A stretch of 64,000 nt of DNA from Acidobacteriaceae bacterium. GTDB taxonomy: Bacteria; Acidobacteriota; Terriglobia; Terriglobales; Acidobacteriaceae. The stretch's first letter is position 1; every line of letters starts with the position of its first letter. The stretch spans positions 62,001 through 126,000 of the forward strand of contig PLCO01000011.1 of assembly GCA_003134815.1 (NCBI GenBank), given 5' to 3'. A model generated the notes under the pieces. The model saw only the letters and a program-made list of their open reading frames with translations. It made no database searches and was not told the DNA's origin. Both the position numbers and the translations under genes were made by a program. Below are positions 18,034 to 25,804 of the stretch, one piece after another.

Positions 18034-18717
18034 TTAACCGCGTACTGAGACGCCGGAGAACGACAGGACCGCGAGGCCGCGGACGGGCTGGCCGAAGAAG
18101 CGCGCCGGCTCAAAGCGGCTGAACAGGAGAATGTTCTCCAACTGAGAGCGGGTCACGGCGTCAGTGGGGCCGGAGACGATGCGATAGTCGTAGACCTCGC
18201 CTTCGTTGTTCACATACGCTTCGACAACGACCGGGCTAGAGATTTCGTCTGCCTGATTGTTGCCCTGAGCATTGGAGAAATAGAGCAGATGCGGAGCCGT
18301 TGCGTTGCCCAAAGGCTCGTCAGGCGTAGCCTGGGCCGTCTCGGGCTGAGCAAACATGGTGACCAGGACCCCGATGGTACCCAAGAGAAGGACCGCGCTG
18401 GCAAACCCCGCGCCGGCTCGCAACAGGAATGGACCCACGGTGTTCTTCCATGCCAATTCCCATGCGGTGAAGATGCTGCGGCGGCTGCGCGCGCGCTCCT
18501 GACTGACAGCGACACGAATCCGCAACCGCAGATCTGCTGGCTCCGGCACAGGACCGAGCGAGGCCAGCGACGCCTGCAATTCGCGCAGTGAGTTCCACTC
18601 TCGCGTGCAGTCGCGGCAGTTCGTGAGATGTGCGTCGATCTCCTGCATCTCGCGTCCGCTCAATCGGCCGTCCAGATATTCTGTCAAGCTGGCCTGCAAA
18701 TCGCTACAGCCGTTCAT
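18034..18717 (-). CDS. Zinc-finger anti-sigma factor with TonB-like C-terminal domain
   Basis: A 227-residue membrane anti-sigma factor. The N-terminal zf-HC2 domain has the zinc motif HLTNCRDC (about 31-38) preceded by LTEYLDGRLSGREMQEIDAH. A transmembrane helix follows (about 103-123, GFASAVLLLGTIGVLVTMF). The outside domain (about 150-227) has the pattern of TonB/energy-transducer C-terminal domains: VEAYVNNEGEVYDYRIVSG and SRFEPARFFGQPVRG. The start overlaps the sigma-factor stop (ATGA), as expected for a sigma/anti-sigma pair. The TonB-like outside domain could sense envelope state, which is an inference. Confidence 0.85.
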   Translation of the reverse strand: MNGCSDLQASLTEYLDGRLSGREMQEIDAHLTNCRDCTREWNSLRELQASLASLGPVPEPADLRLRIRVAVSQERARSRRSIFTAWELAWKNTVGPFLLRAGAGFASAVLLLGTIGVLVTMFAQPETAQATPDEPLGNATAPHLLYFSNAQGNNQADEISSPVVVEAYVNNEGEVYDYRIVSGPTDAVTRSQLENILLFSRFEPARFFGQPVRGLAVLSFSGVSVRG

Positions 18718-19436
18718 TGCGTCTCCTCTCCCAGGGACATCTTCATCCCTGCCAACTCTGAGGTCCGTGCCGCGGACACGGGAGCCGTTAGCAACGCCTT
18801 TAGACAGGCGCGACCGCGCACCAGCCGCGACTTTACTGTTCCCAAGTTGATGCCCTGCATTGCAGCTACTTCCTCGTATACGAATCCTTCGATATCGCGG
18901 AGAACAAGCGTGGTGCGGAAGGGCTCCGGTACCTGGAGTAGCGCGTGCTCCACCCGTAACCGGTTCTCCTCGTGCAATGCCTGCTCATAAGGCGATTCGC
19001 CCGGATCCACGAGCATGTCCTGCAGTTGCACCGGCCTGCCGTTCTCTCCCGCCGCGATCTCCTGCTCCATAGCGATTTCCCGCTGTTGGTGCCTCTTCCA
19101 CCAGCGCCGCTGGTTCGACGACTCGCGAAGTGCAATGCGGTAGATCCAGGTTCGCAACGAAGACTCACCGTGAAAACCGCGAATTCCCCCGAAGACTTTC
19201 ACGAAAACTTCCTGAGTGAGATCGGCTGCGTCCGCAGAGTTACGCACCGTGCGTACCAACAATGAGTAGATTGGGAGGTTGTAGCGCGAGATCAGCCAGG
19301 CAAATGCTTCCTCGGAGCCGGCTCTGAGTTCTTCGACGAGAGCCGCTTCATCCGATTGGAGCGTCAGAGTCCCCGCACTACCAGCACCGGCGAGATTCGC
19401 TCCGACAAGATTGCCCATGGTGAGGTCCGCCTGCAA
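18714..19436 (-). CDS. ECF-type RNA polymerase sigma factor (RpoE-like)
   Basis: Sigma-70 family, ECF group, 240 residues. Region 2 spans about 45-110 (FAWLISRYNLPIYSLLVRTV, DAADLTQEVFVKVF, SLRTWIYRIALRESSNQRR) and region 4 about 165-215 (LLQVPEPFRTTLVLRDIEGF, MQGINLGTVKSRLVRGRACL). An N-terminal extension of about 30 residues is rich in Gly/Ala and may be shortened if translation begins at the ATG 18 bases downstream. It is translationally coupled to its anti-sigma factor. A sigma-E-like promoter motif occurs in the leader, suggesting autoregulation. Confidence 0.93.
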   Translation of the reverse strand: MQADLTMGNLVGANLAGAGSAGTLTLQSDEAALVEELRAGSEEAFAWLISRYNLPIYSLLVRTVRNSADAADLTQEVFVKVFGGIRGFHGESSLRTWIYRIALRESSNQRRWWKRHQQREIAMEQEIAAGENGRPVQLQDMLVDPGESPYEQALHEENRLRVEHALLQVPEPFRTTLVLRDIEGFVYEEVAAMQGINLGTVKSRLVRGRACLKALLTAPVSAARTSELAGMKMSLGEETQ

Positions 19437-19757
19437 TTCCGTATCCTCCCACGTTATCCCAAATCAGCCTTCGTCTGCACGTGCCCCCGTCACATTGGGG
19501 CTTGAAATTCCAATCTGGTTCAATCATTCAAAGGCCCTTGCTGCTGCCTTTCCCAGCGGTTTATCCCGTTGCGGCCGGTTCGCTAACTTTCAAGCTTCGG
19601 CCCCAACGTACCGCAATATGACCTATTTGCTTAGACACCGTGGACAGAAGAAGTGTTCCCAATCGTTTCGGCTCGTTTATTTGATGTCGCAAGAATTATA
19701 TTGATGTGTTCAAAGATGAAGGCCGGATCACAGGGCCAGTTTGACGCATAGGATGAA
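19437..19757. other. Divergent intergenic region between sigma factor and trmO
   Basis: This gap should contain the promoters for the sigma factor (minus) and trmO (plus). Apart from the candidate sigma-E-type element at 19630-19659, I see a short CCCC-N8-GGGG inverted repeat near 19484 and an AT-rich stretch (19675-19705) that could hold a plus-strand promoter, with no well-spaced -35/-10 pair. There is no plausible coding frame. Confidence 0.4.
19630..19659 (-). promoter_or_regulatory. Candidate sigma-E-type promoter of the ECF operon
   Basis: On the minus strand GGAACAC (19659-19653) is followed after 16 bases by GTCTAAG (19636-19630). This resembles the GGAACTT / TCTGA pattern used by RpoE-like sigma factors. 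It would start transcription about 185 bases upstream of the sigma gene, leaving a long leader, so it is only a candidate. Confidence 0.35.
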
Positions 19758-20228
19758 ATGCAGAGGCGTCTGGCTATGTTTTCGGCCCGTCCGATCGGTT
19801 TCATTCAAAGCCCGTACCGCGAATCCTCCGCGATTCCCAAAGGCCTGGGCGCGAGGCACGATGCCGAAGGCGTCATTGAGCTTTTGCGCGAGTTCGAGCC
19901 GGGACTGAACGACATTGATGGCTTTTCGCACTTGTTCGTGCTTTGGCAGTTCGACCGCGCCGACGGCTTCGATCTGATCGCTCATCCGCCGACCGATGCG
20001 GGCCGGCCTCACGGCGTCTTCTCGACGCGATCACCGCGCAGGCCGAATCCGATTGGCCTGACAGTTGTCGAGTTGCTGCGCCGCGAAGGTTCGGCGCTCC
20101 ATGTGCGCGGCGTGGACATGCTCGACGGAACGCCGGTGCTCGATATCAAGCCGTACCTGTCGAGCATTCCACCGGAGAATCTGCAGCGAGGATGGTTGGC
20201 TGAAGCGGAAGCGCGCAAGAAGGCCTAA
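19758..20228 (+). CDS. trmO: tRNA (N6-threonylcarbamoyladenosine-37)-methyltransferase TrmO
   Basis: A 156-residue member of the TsaA/TrmO (UPF0066) family, which uses SAM to methylate t6A37 of some tRNAs to m6t6A. The family core is clear: IGFIQSPYRESSAIPKG at the N-terminus, IDGFSHLFVLWQFDRA, and the highly conserved FSTRSPRRPNPIGLTVVELL. ORFs of this size are typical of bacterial versions without the C-terminal extension. t6A enzymes that make its substrate, tsaB and tsaE, are also in this window but far away. Confidence 0.9.
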   Translation: MQRRLAMFSARPIGFIQSPYRESSAIPKGLGARHDAEGVIELLREFEPGLNDIDGFSHLFVLWQFDRADGFDLIAHPPTDAGRPHGVFSTRSPRRPNPIGLTVVELLRREGSALHVRGVDMLDGTPVLDIKPYLSSIPPENLQRGWLAEAEARKKA

Positions 20229-20256
20229 AGCAAGATGCGCTAAAATTCCACTTATC

Positions 20257-20727
20257 GTGCACCGCCTATTGAAAGTTCTCTTTCTGGTCGGCCTAGCTTG
20301 GATTACTCCGATAGCCCGCGCTAAAACTCTAAGTGTCTCCGGCCGCGTCCTTGCTTACAATGCGCCGATCCAGTGCCTGAACGGAAATGCATACTGGTCA
20401 ATGATTATTCGGGTGCAGAATCCGGGCAAGGTTGGCTCCGAGCTTATTGAAGTAAAATTCTCGCAGCCGTGCGACAAGCCGCCGACATGGCTTGACTCAA
20501 AGTCGATAGTGCAGGGGTTTAAATTGATCCGGTACAAAGAGGGTGACGAATTTCTTACTGAGTTCTTAAGTTGTGAAAGCGAACCAAGTCTACCGCATGC
20601 TCAAGAGCCTTGTCTGCGTATTCCAATTTGGAGGCAGGTGCCGGGAGCAGATGAGAACGGGCTTCCATTTGGCATAAAGCTTCCCTGCTACCGCTCTGCC
20701 GATCTTCCCCTTGTTCCCGTCTTGTGA
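20257..20727 (+). CDS. Small exported protein of unknown function
   Basis: A 156-residue protein from a GTG at 20257, 29 bases after trmO. The first 22 residues form a signal peptide (LLKVLFLVGLAWITPIARA). The mature part has no motif I recognise; it is probably beta-rich and contains four or five cysteines that may form disulfides (Cys in PIQCLNG, QPCDKP, LSCESE, EPCLRI, LPCYRS). The frame is also open further upstream within trmO, which I treat as a shadow. Expression from the trmO promoter is likely. Confidence 0.6.
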   Translation: MHRLLKVLFLVGLAWITPIARAKTLSVSGRVLAYNAPIQCLNGNAYWSMIIRVQNPGKVGSELIEVKFSQPCDKPPTWLDSKSIVQGFKLIRYKEGDEFLTEFLSCESEPSLPHAQEPCLRIPIWRQVPGADENGLPFGIKLPCYRSADLPLVPVL

Positions 20728-20830
20728 GAGATCGCCCCCTTCTTCACAGTTGCGAAGCGAGAGGCTAGGGCGGGAAATCTAGAGCTTTCGCTTTTCACCT
20801 ATACCTTTTCCCTAATCCCTGTTCCCTGCT

Positions 20831-21469
20831 CTAGGGGATTCCAAGCAGCTTATGCGTTTGCAGGCTTAGCCGCCAGCGCGGATGTTCCAGGCAATACGCC
20901 AGCGCAAGGGTCGTGTTCAACTCGCGGCTGGGACCATCCATGGGCTGCAGGAAGAAATGCCGGAAGGGCAGCTCCTCGAACTTTTCCGGCTCCGCACCCG
21001 GCTGAGGATAGACCAACTTCAGCTCGTCTCCGCTGCACTGTCTGAATTCGGCGCCAGCCTTCGGGCTCACGCAGATCCAGTCGAGGCCCGCGGGTGCCGC
21101 GATGGTTCCGTTGGTCTCGACGGCAATCTCGAATCCGCGAGAGTGCAGCGCGTCGATCAGGTCTTTGTCGAGTTGCAGCAGGGGTTCGCCGCCGGTGCAG
21201 ACTACAAATCGATTGCCGGACTCGTCACTTGCGGGCCATTTCTGATCGATGGCCTCAGCCAGGGCCTCGGCAGTTACGAAATTTCCGCCGCCACGACCAT
21301 TGGTATCGGCAAAATCAGTGTCGCAGAATTTGCAGATCGCGGATGCGCGGTCCTGTTCGCGTCCCGACCAAAGATTGCATCCGGCAAATCGGCAAAAGAC
21401 CGCCGGCCGGCCGGTCTGCGCGCCCTCGCCTTGCAGAGTGTAGAAGATTTCCTTGACCGCGTAACTCAT
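20831..21469 (-). CDS. queE: 7-carboxy-7-deazaguanine synthase (radical SAM)
   Basis: Radical-SAM enzyme converting 6-carboxy-tetrahydropterin to 7-carboxy-7-deazaguanine in queuosine/preQ0 synthesis, 212 residues. The N-terminal VKEIFYTLQGEGAQTGRPAV is diagnostic. The iron-sulfur cysteines are spaced CX14CX2C (GCNLWSGREQ...AICKFCDTDF), the non-canonical arrangement known from Burkholderia QueE, instead of CX3CX2C. VCTGGEPLLQLD and ETNGTIAAP complete the family pattern. Downstream of queC on the same strand with a 94-base gap that holds short repeats. Confidence 0.94.
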   Translation of the reverse strand: MSYAVKEIFYTLQGEGAQTGRPAVFCRFAGCNLWSGREQDRASAICKFCDTDFADTNGRGGGNFVTAEALAEAIDQKWPASDESGNRFVVCTGGEPLLQLDKDLIDALHSRGFEIAVETNGTIAAPAGLDWICVSPKAGAEFRQCSGDELKLVYPQPGAEPEKFEELPFRHFFLQPMDGPSRELNTTLALAYCLEHPRWRLSLQTHKLLGIP

Positions 21470-21478
21470 AAAGGCAGC

Positions 21479-21571
21479 CTCTAGCTGCTAGCTCCTGGCT
21501 TCTAGCTCATCTCACAATTAGCACGGTCGTCAACTCCGCTCCGAAAAACCCAGAGGCTAGAAGCTAGCGGC
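21479..21571. repeat. CTAGCT-rich short repeats between queC and queE
   Basis: Clusters of CTAGCTGCTAGCTCCTGGCT type (21479-21508) and GGCTAGAAGCTAGCGGCT (21555-21572) flank the queC-queE gap; the second runs into the queC stop region. The two clusters are roughly inverted relative to each other. Confidence 0.55.
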
Positions 21572-22265
21572 TGTTTTTCAGCAACGGATCATCGATTCCG
21601 TTTTCGTGGAAGCCTTTTTGCCGCAGGAGGCAGGAGTCGCATTGGCCGCACGGCACTCCCGCCGGAGAAGGATCGTAGCAACTGCTGGTCAAGCCGTAAT
21701 CAACGCCCAATTCGCGTCCCAAGCGGATGATCTCGGCTTTCGAGAGCGCGATGAGCGGCGTATGAATCTCCAGCGCCTGACGGCCTTCAACGCCGGCTTT
21801 GGTTGCAAGGTTGGCCATTTTCTCGAAGGCGGCGATGAATTCAGGACGGCAATCGGGATAGCCCGAGTAGTCGAGCGCATTCACGCCCAGAAAAATATCG
21901 TCAGCGCCGAGCACTTCGGCCCACGCAAGCGCGAAGGCGAGGAAGACGGTGTTGCGCGCGGGCACATAGGTAATTGGAATGCTGCCAGACATCTCCTGAG
22001 TTGTGCGGCCCTTGGGGACGGCGATGTCGCCGGTGAGCGCCGAGCCGCCAAAAGCGCGCAGATCAAACGCGACCGTGCGATGCTCGGCAACTCCGATTGA
22101 CGCGGCGACGCGCTTCGCGGCTTCAAGCTCCCATGCGTGGCGTTGTCCATAGGAAAACGAGAGCGCGTAGAGCGCGTAGCCCTCGCGTTTGGCGATGGCG
22201 AGCACGGTTGCCGAGTCGAGGCCTCCGCTCAAGAGAACGACTGCGCGTTTGGGGTTGTTTTCCAA
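21564..22265 (-). CDS. queC: 7-cyano-7-deazaguanine synthase
   Basis: ATP-dependent ligase that makes preQ0 from 7-carboxy-7-deazaguanine and ammonia, 233 residues. The PP-loop [17 protein letters not shown] lies at about 9-25 and the C-terminal zinc site is the cysteine cluster [19 protein letters not shown] near 193-211. [20 protein letters not shown] is also typical. It follows the imm53 gene after six bases, so the order kdsC - imm53 - queC - queE looks like a single operon. Confidence 0.96.
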   Translation of the reverse strand: MENNPKRAVVLLSGGLDSATVLAIAKREGYALYALSFSYGQRHAWELEAAKRVAASIGVAEHRTVAFDLRAFGGSALTGDIAVPKGRTTQEMSGSIPITYVPARNTVFLAFALAWAEVLGADDIFLGVNALDYSGYPDCRPEFIAAFEKMANLATKAGVEGRQALEIHTPLIALSKAEIIRLGRELGVDYGLTSSCYDPSPAGVPCGQCDSCLLRQKGFHENGIDDPLLKNSR

Positions 22266-22271
22266 GTCTCT

Positions 22272-22574
22272 TCAATCACCATCGCGAGAGCGCTCGGCCC
22301 AGTCGCAGAATATTGCCATGGCCTCATCAAGATTTCCGGGCCCGCACGCAACTTTGAATTTCATCTCTTCGCGCTTAGCAAACAACCAATCGTCTTCCGA
22401 CCTTTCGATGACAACTTTCTCAAATTGGTGCCCTTCAAGGTCAGTTTCATTTAGATCGACTTCCACCGTCCAGCCTGGATTGTCGAGCGTATTGATTTTT
22501 ATGCCATAGGAGTGCTCCCAAAGACCGTTGCAATGGTCGGCACACCACGCCTGGAGTCGCTCAAGACCTGTCAT
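22272..22574 (-). CDS. Imm53-family immunity protein homologue
   Basis: A 100-residue cytoplasmic protein matching the Imm53 pattern: LERLQAWCADHCNGLWEH, then GIKINTLDNPGWTVEVDL, an LEGHQFEKV segment, and a C-terminal FCDWAERS. Imm53 proteins were described as immunity partners of polymorphic toxins, and some are mislabelled rhodanese-related. No toxin or secretion gene lies beside it. It sits 6 bases before queC and 20 bases after kdsC, so it is expressed with housekeeping genes. Either it protects against toxins of neighbours (orphan immunity) or the family has another role. Family recognition is from memory of the motif, not a search. Confidence 0.75.
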   Translation of the reverse strand: MTGLERLQAWCADHCNGLWEHSYGIKINTLDNPGWTVEVDLNETDLEGHQFEKVVIERSEDDWLFAKREEMKFKVACGPGNLDEAMAIFCDWAERSRDGD

Positions 22575-22594
22575 CAGCTCTCGCTTTCAGTGAT

Positions 22595-23248
22595 CTACTT
22601 GAGATCGCCACCGCGGCCAATATCCATTGACGGCGAGATCGGATTGCGCTCGTCGATGTAGGCTTCAATGCATTGGTCGAGCACTCCCTTTGCGTCCAGA
22701 ATGAACTCGACTGCATCGCGCGCCGCTCCATAACCACCTGCGTTCGGTGTTACGTAGTGCGCTTCAGCTTTTACACGCTCACGCGCATTGGCAACGGCCA
22801 CGGCAAATCCCACTTCGCGCATCGCAGGAAGATCGATCACGTCGTCTCCGACGTAGCAGATTTCGTCCAGCGCCACGGCTTCCTTCGCGACGATCTCTCG
22901 GATCGCCTGCATCTTAAAGGCGCAGCCCTGGTAGATGAACTCGAGCTTCAGATCGCGGGCGCGAGTGGCAACCGTCTCGCTGATGCGCTTGGTGATCACT
23001 CCACACTTCAGGCCGCCCAGCCGTGCCAGCGAAATCGCCGTGCCATCGTGTGCGCTGTACCCCTTGGCCTCGACCATGGTGGTGGACTGAACGCCGAAGC
23101 CGATATTGTCTTTCCCGCGAAGCTCATCCAAAACCCCGCTTTGCGCGACACCCGGGACGAGCCAGATAGTTCCGTCGGTGAACACGCCGTCGACGTCGAA
23201 AAGGATGATCTTGATTTTGCGGGCGCGATCTTGCGCGGTGAGTGCCAT
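22595..23248 (-). CDS. kdsC: 3-deoxy-D-manno-octulosonate 8-phosphate phosphatase
   Basis: HAD-family KdsC-type phosphatase, 217 residues, making KDO for lipopolysaccharide from KDO-8-P. Motif I is FDVDGVFTDGTIW, motif II ITKRISE, and motif IV GDDVIDLPAM; there is no cap domain, as in KdsC. A C-terminal extension of about 35 residues follows the catalytic core. A related activity (NeuA-type or YrbI variants) cannot be excluded, but the TDG and GDDVIDLP motifs are standard for this family. First gene of the probable kdsC - imm53 - queC - queE operon. Confidence 0.88.
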   Translation of the reverse strand: MALTAQDRARKIKIILFDVDGVFTDGTIWLVPGVAQSGVLDELRGKDNIGFGVQSTTMVEAKGYSAHDGTAISLARLGGLKCGVITKRISETVATRARDLKLEFIYQGCAFKMQAIREIVAKEAVALDEICYVGDDVIDLPAMREVGFAVAVANARERVKAEAHYVTPNAGGYGAARDAVEFILDAKGVLDQCIEAYIDERNPISPSMDIGRGGDLK

Positions 23249-23250
23249 GA

Positions 23251-23517
<267 letters not shown>

Positions 23518-23532
23518 CGGCTGGCAGCGATC

Positions 23533-25758
23533 TTAATCAGAGCCGCCGCTAGCGGATGGTTGGACCTCAGGCGGTGCGGCGACCGGCGGCAGGCCTGACG
23601 GCGGCGAGGACGGAAGCGCGAGCGGCTCACGAACCAGCACGGCAAAGCGTGGAAAGGCGAAGCTGCCGGCTGCATCGTCAACAACGTTGAGTTGGCAAAC
23701 ATACGACCCCGGTTTGAGCCCGCTCAGCGGCACGTCAAGCTCAATTGAGATTGCGTCGCGCCCTTCCACATTGATCGACCTGGCCTGCACGATCGGAGTC
23801 TCGTACACCTTCGTCGATCCCTGAATCAGCTCCAGGCTGCTCAACAGATTGATCGCAGATTTGGATTCCTTCGCTGCCCCTTCGACTGCCTTCGGGCGGG
23901 CCGGATCGTATATCTCATAGAGCAGATACATATGTTGATCCTGGCGAAAGACGTGGCTGATGTTGGGCACGTATTCTTCGCCGTTGCGTACCAGCGGATC
24001 GTCCTTCTTGCTCGGCTCACGTTGCGAGGCAAGCACGATGGAACTCATCTTGAGCGGGGCTTTTTTCAGATCGGGCAGCGTAACGTCGGCAATAAACGAG
24101 CCCATGCGTCCGGTCTGATTCTCGCGCACCACAAATTTGACTTCATACTTGCCCGGCGGCAGGTTGAAGCTAGTGGTGTACTGGATGTTCTTCTGGCGCG
24201 CCTGCTGCGACGGGTCGAGATTGAGCTTGACCGTATCGCGCACGCGCCCCACGGGGCGATTGGCCGCGTCTGTTACCGCGCCGATGATGTCGAGCGTGGC
24301 TTTGTCCTTGTCGCCGCCCTTGACGAGGGGAATCTGCGAGCCGGGCACGACGAGCGAAACCGGCATGAAGAAGCGATTTTCGTCGAGACGGAAGTAAATG
24401 GCGTCCATGTAGAGGGCCATGTCTGTAGCTGGAAGATCACTGGCGAGCTGATCGTCGAGCTCCTGCTCGCGGTCTTCCTTTCCGGAGTGCCGGAAGTCCG
24501 CCGGCGCGTAGTAACCGGGCCGGTATTCGAGCTTGATGCCGGGACGATTGATTTTGACCGTCAGCTTGCGGTACTTGCCATCGCGAGCTGGGTTCGTGGA
24601 ATGAAAGCCAATCGCGTAGTAAGCCGAATTGTCCTTTTGCACTTGCGCAAACGCCGGAGCAAAGTCGTTCGAATCGAAGAAGGCCTTGCCGCCGGTGTCA
24701 CTGGAGAGCGTGGCCATCACTTCCTGCGTGGCGAGGTTCGCGTTCATGTTGGTGGTGAGCGCGCTGCCGTTGAATCCACTTTGGCCACGCAAACTTCCGG
24801 TGGAGGCGTCGCCGAACGCCGTCACGGCCTGCAAGCCGCGCGTGTCTACGCTGTAGATTGCAAGATCGGCCCGCACCGCTGCGTTGATGGCCGAGCGAAG
24901 CGAAGCTTCGTTTTCGATTCCGTCGCGCGAGATGCCGCCGGAGAAGTAGAGCAGCGATTTTTTCTCGTTGATTTTGGCGAGCGACTGCGAGATGCTGCGC
25001 AGCGCGAAAAGCTCGCGATCGGTGTTGAGGTCATTGTACTCGCTCTCGTCGGGCGTGTAGGCGGTTGTGTCCTCCGCCTGATTCGTGTTGGCGTTGGCCC
25101 CCTGAGCAAAACTCTGACCCTCGGTGCCGTTATAAGCACCCACCTCATTGATGAGCGCGTTTTTGTCGGCGGTAAAGTCTTGGTCGACATTGAGTGTGTC
25201 GCCAAGCGAAACAAGAGCCACAAGATCGGCCGGTTGCATTTGGGTTCGCAGAAAAGCCTGCGCCGCGTCGACGCTGCGCTCCAGGTCCTCGGGCTGCATC
25301 GAGGTCAAGTCGAAAAACATCACGATGAGCCGGTGGTTGCGCAGCTCTTCCGGCTTGGCGACGACAACAGCCTTTGATCCGGTTGCGCCGGCAGCAAGGC
25401 CGCTTACTGTGGCCTCTTTGAGCGGCGTAGCCATGTCCACACTCTCAAAGTCGAAGCTGTCGATCTGCTGTTCTTTTCCGCTTTCGAAGATTTTGAAGTC
25501 GCTCTGCTTGAGGCCCGTGATCAACTCGCCAGTCTTTGCGTCGACCGCCACCACGTTCGTCAGCACGAGTTCGGCGTTGGCCTTGAGGGTAAAGCCAGCT
25601 TGAGGTGTGGAGGAGATCTGGGTCGGCGGCGGCGGGGTTTGTGGTGCTGAAGCGTTAGGAACCTGGCCCAGGTTTTGCGCGCGGATCGGCGGCGCGGCAG
25701 GCAGCAGAAGCGCCGCAAGCCCAACCACCGCACCCAGCCTTTCTGCTAAGTTCTTCAT
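23533..25758 (-). CDS. Exported VWA-domain protein with degenerate MIDAS motif
   Basis: The frame is open far upstream into the receptor gene, but the ATG at 25758 (MKNLAERLGAVVGLAALLL, signal peptide ending IRA-Q) with AGGAGAGG before it is the real start: 741 residues. An N-terminal beta region (about 50-85, LVLTNVVAVDAKTGELITGL) leads into a von Willebrand A domain of the acidobacterial type (about 125-390); its first metal motif reads FFDLTSMQPED instead of DxSxS. The second half (about 400-700) is beta-rich. It starts 46 bases after the receptor stop, so the two are probably co-transcribed and may act at the same surface. Confidence 0.85.
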   Translation of the reverse strand: MKNLAERLGAVVGLAALLLPAAPPIRAQNLGQVPNASAPQTPPPPTQISSTPQAGFTLKANAELVLTNVVAVDAKTGELITGLKQSDFKIFESGKEQQIDSFDFESVDMATPLKEATVSGLAAGATGSKAVVVAKPEELRNHRLIVMFFDLTSMQPEDLERSVDAAQAFLRTQMQPADLVALVSLGDTLNVDQDFTADKNALINEVGAYNGTEGQSFAQGANANTNQAEDTTAYTPDESEYNDLNTDRELFALRSISQSLAKINEKKSLLYFSGGISRDGIENEASLRSAINAAVRADLAIYSVDTRGLQAVTAFGDASTGSLRGQSGFNGSALTTNMNANLATQEVMATLSSDTGGKAFFDSNDFAPAFAQVQKDNSAYYAIGFHSTNPARDGKYRKLTVKINRPGIKLEYRPGYYAPADFRHSGKEDREQELDDQLASDLPATDMALYMDAIYFRLDENRFFMPVSLVVPGSQIPLVKGGDKDKATLDIIGAVTDAANRPVGRVRDTVKLNLDPSQQARQKNIQYTTSFNLPPGKYEVKFVVRENQTGRMGSFIADVTLPDLKKAPLKMSSIVLASQREPSKKDDPLVRNGEEYVPNISHVFRQDQHMYLLYEIYDPARPKAVEGAAKESKSAINLLSSLELIQGSTKVYETPIVQARSINVEGRDAISIELDVPLSGLKPGSYVCQLNVVDDAAGSFAFPRFAVLVREPLALPSSPPSGLPPVAAPPEVQPSASGGSD

Positions 25759-25804
25759 CCCTCTCCTGTCGCGAGTCGCGAAGCCGATACCGCCAGCTCG
25801 CCCC

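Noticed and set aside
23932..25377. 481-residue plus-strand frame opposite the VWA gene
   Set aside because: Shadow frame; the minus strand has a good start site, signal peptide and VWA pattern.
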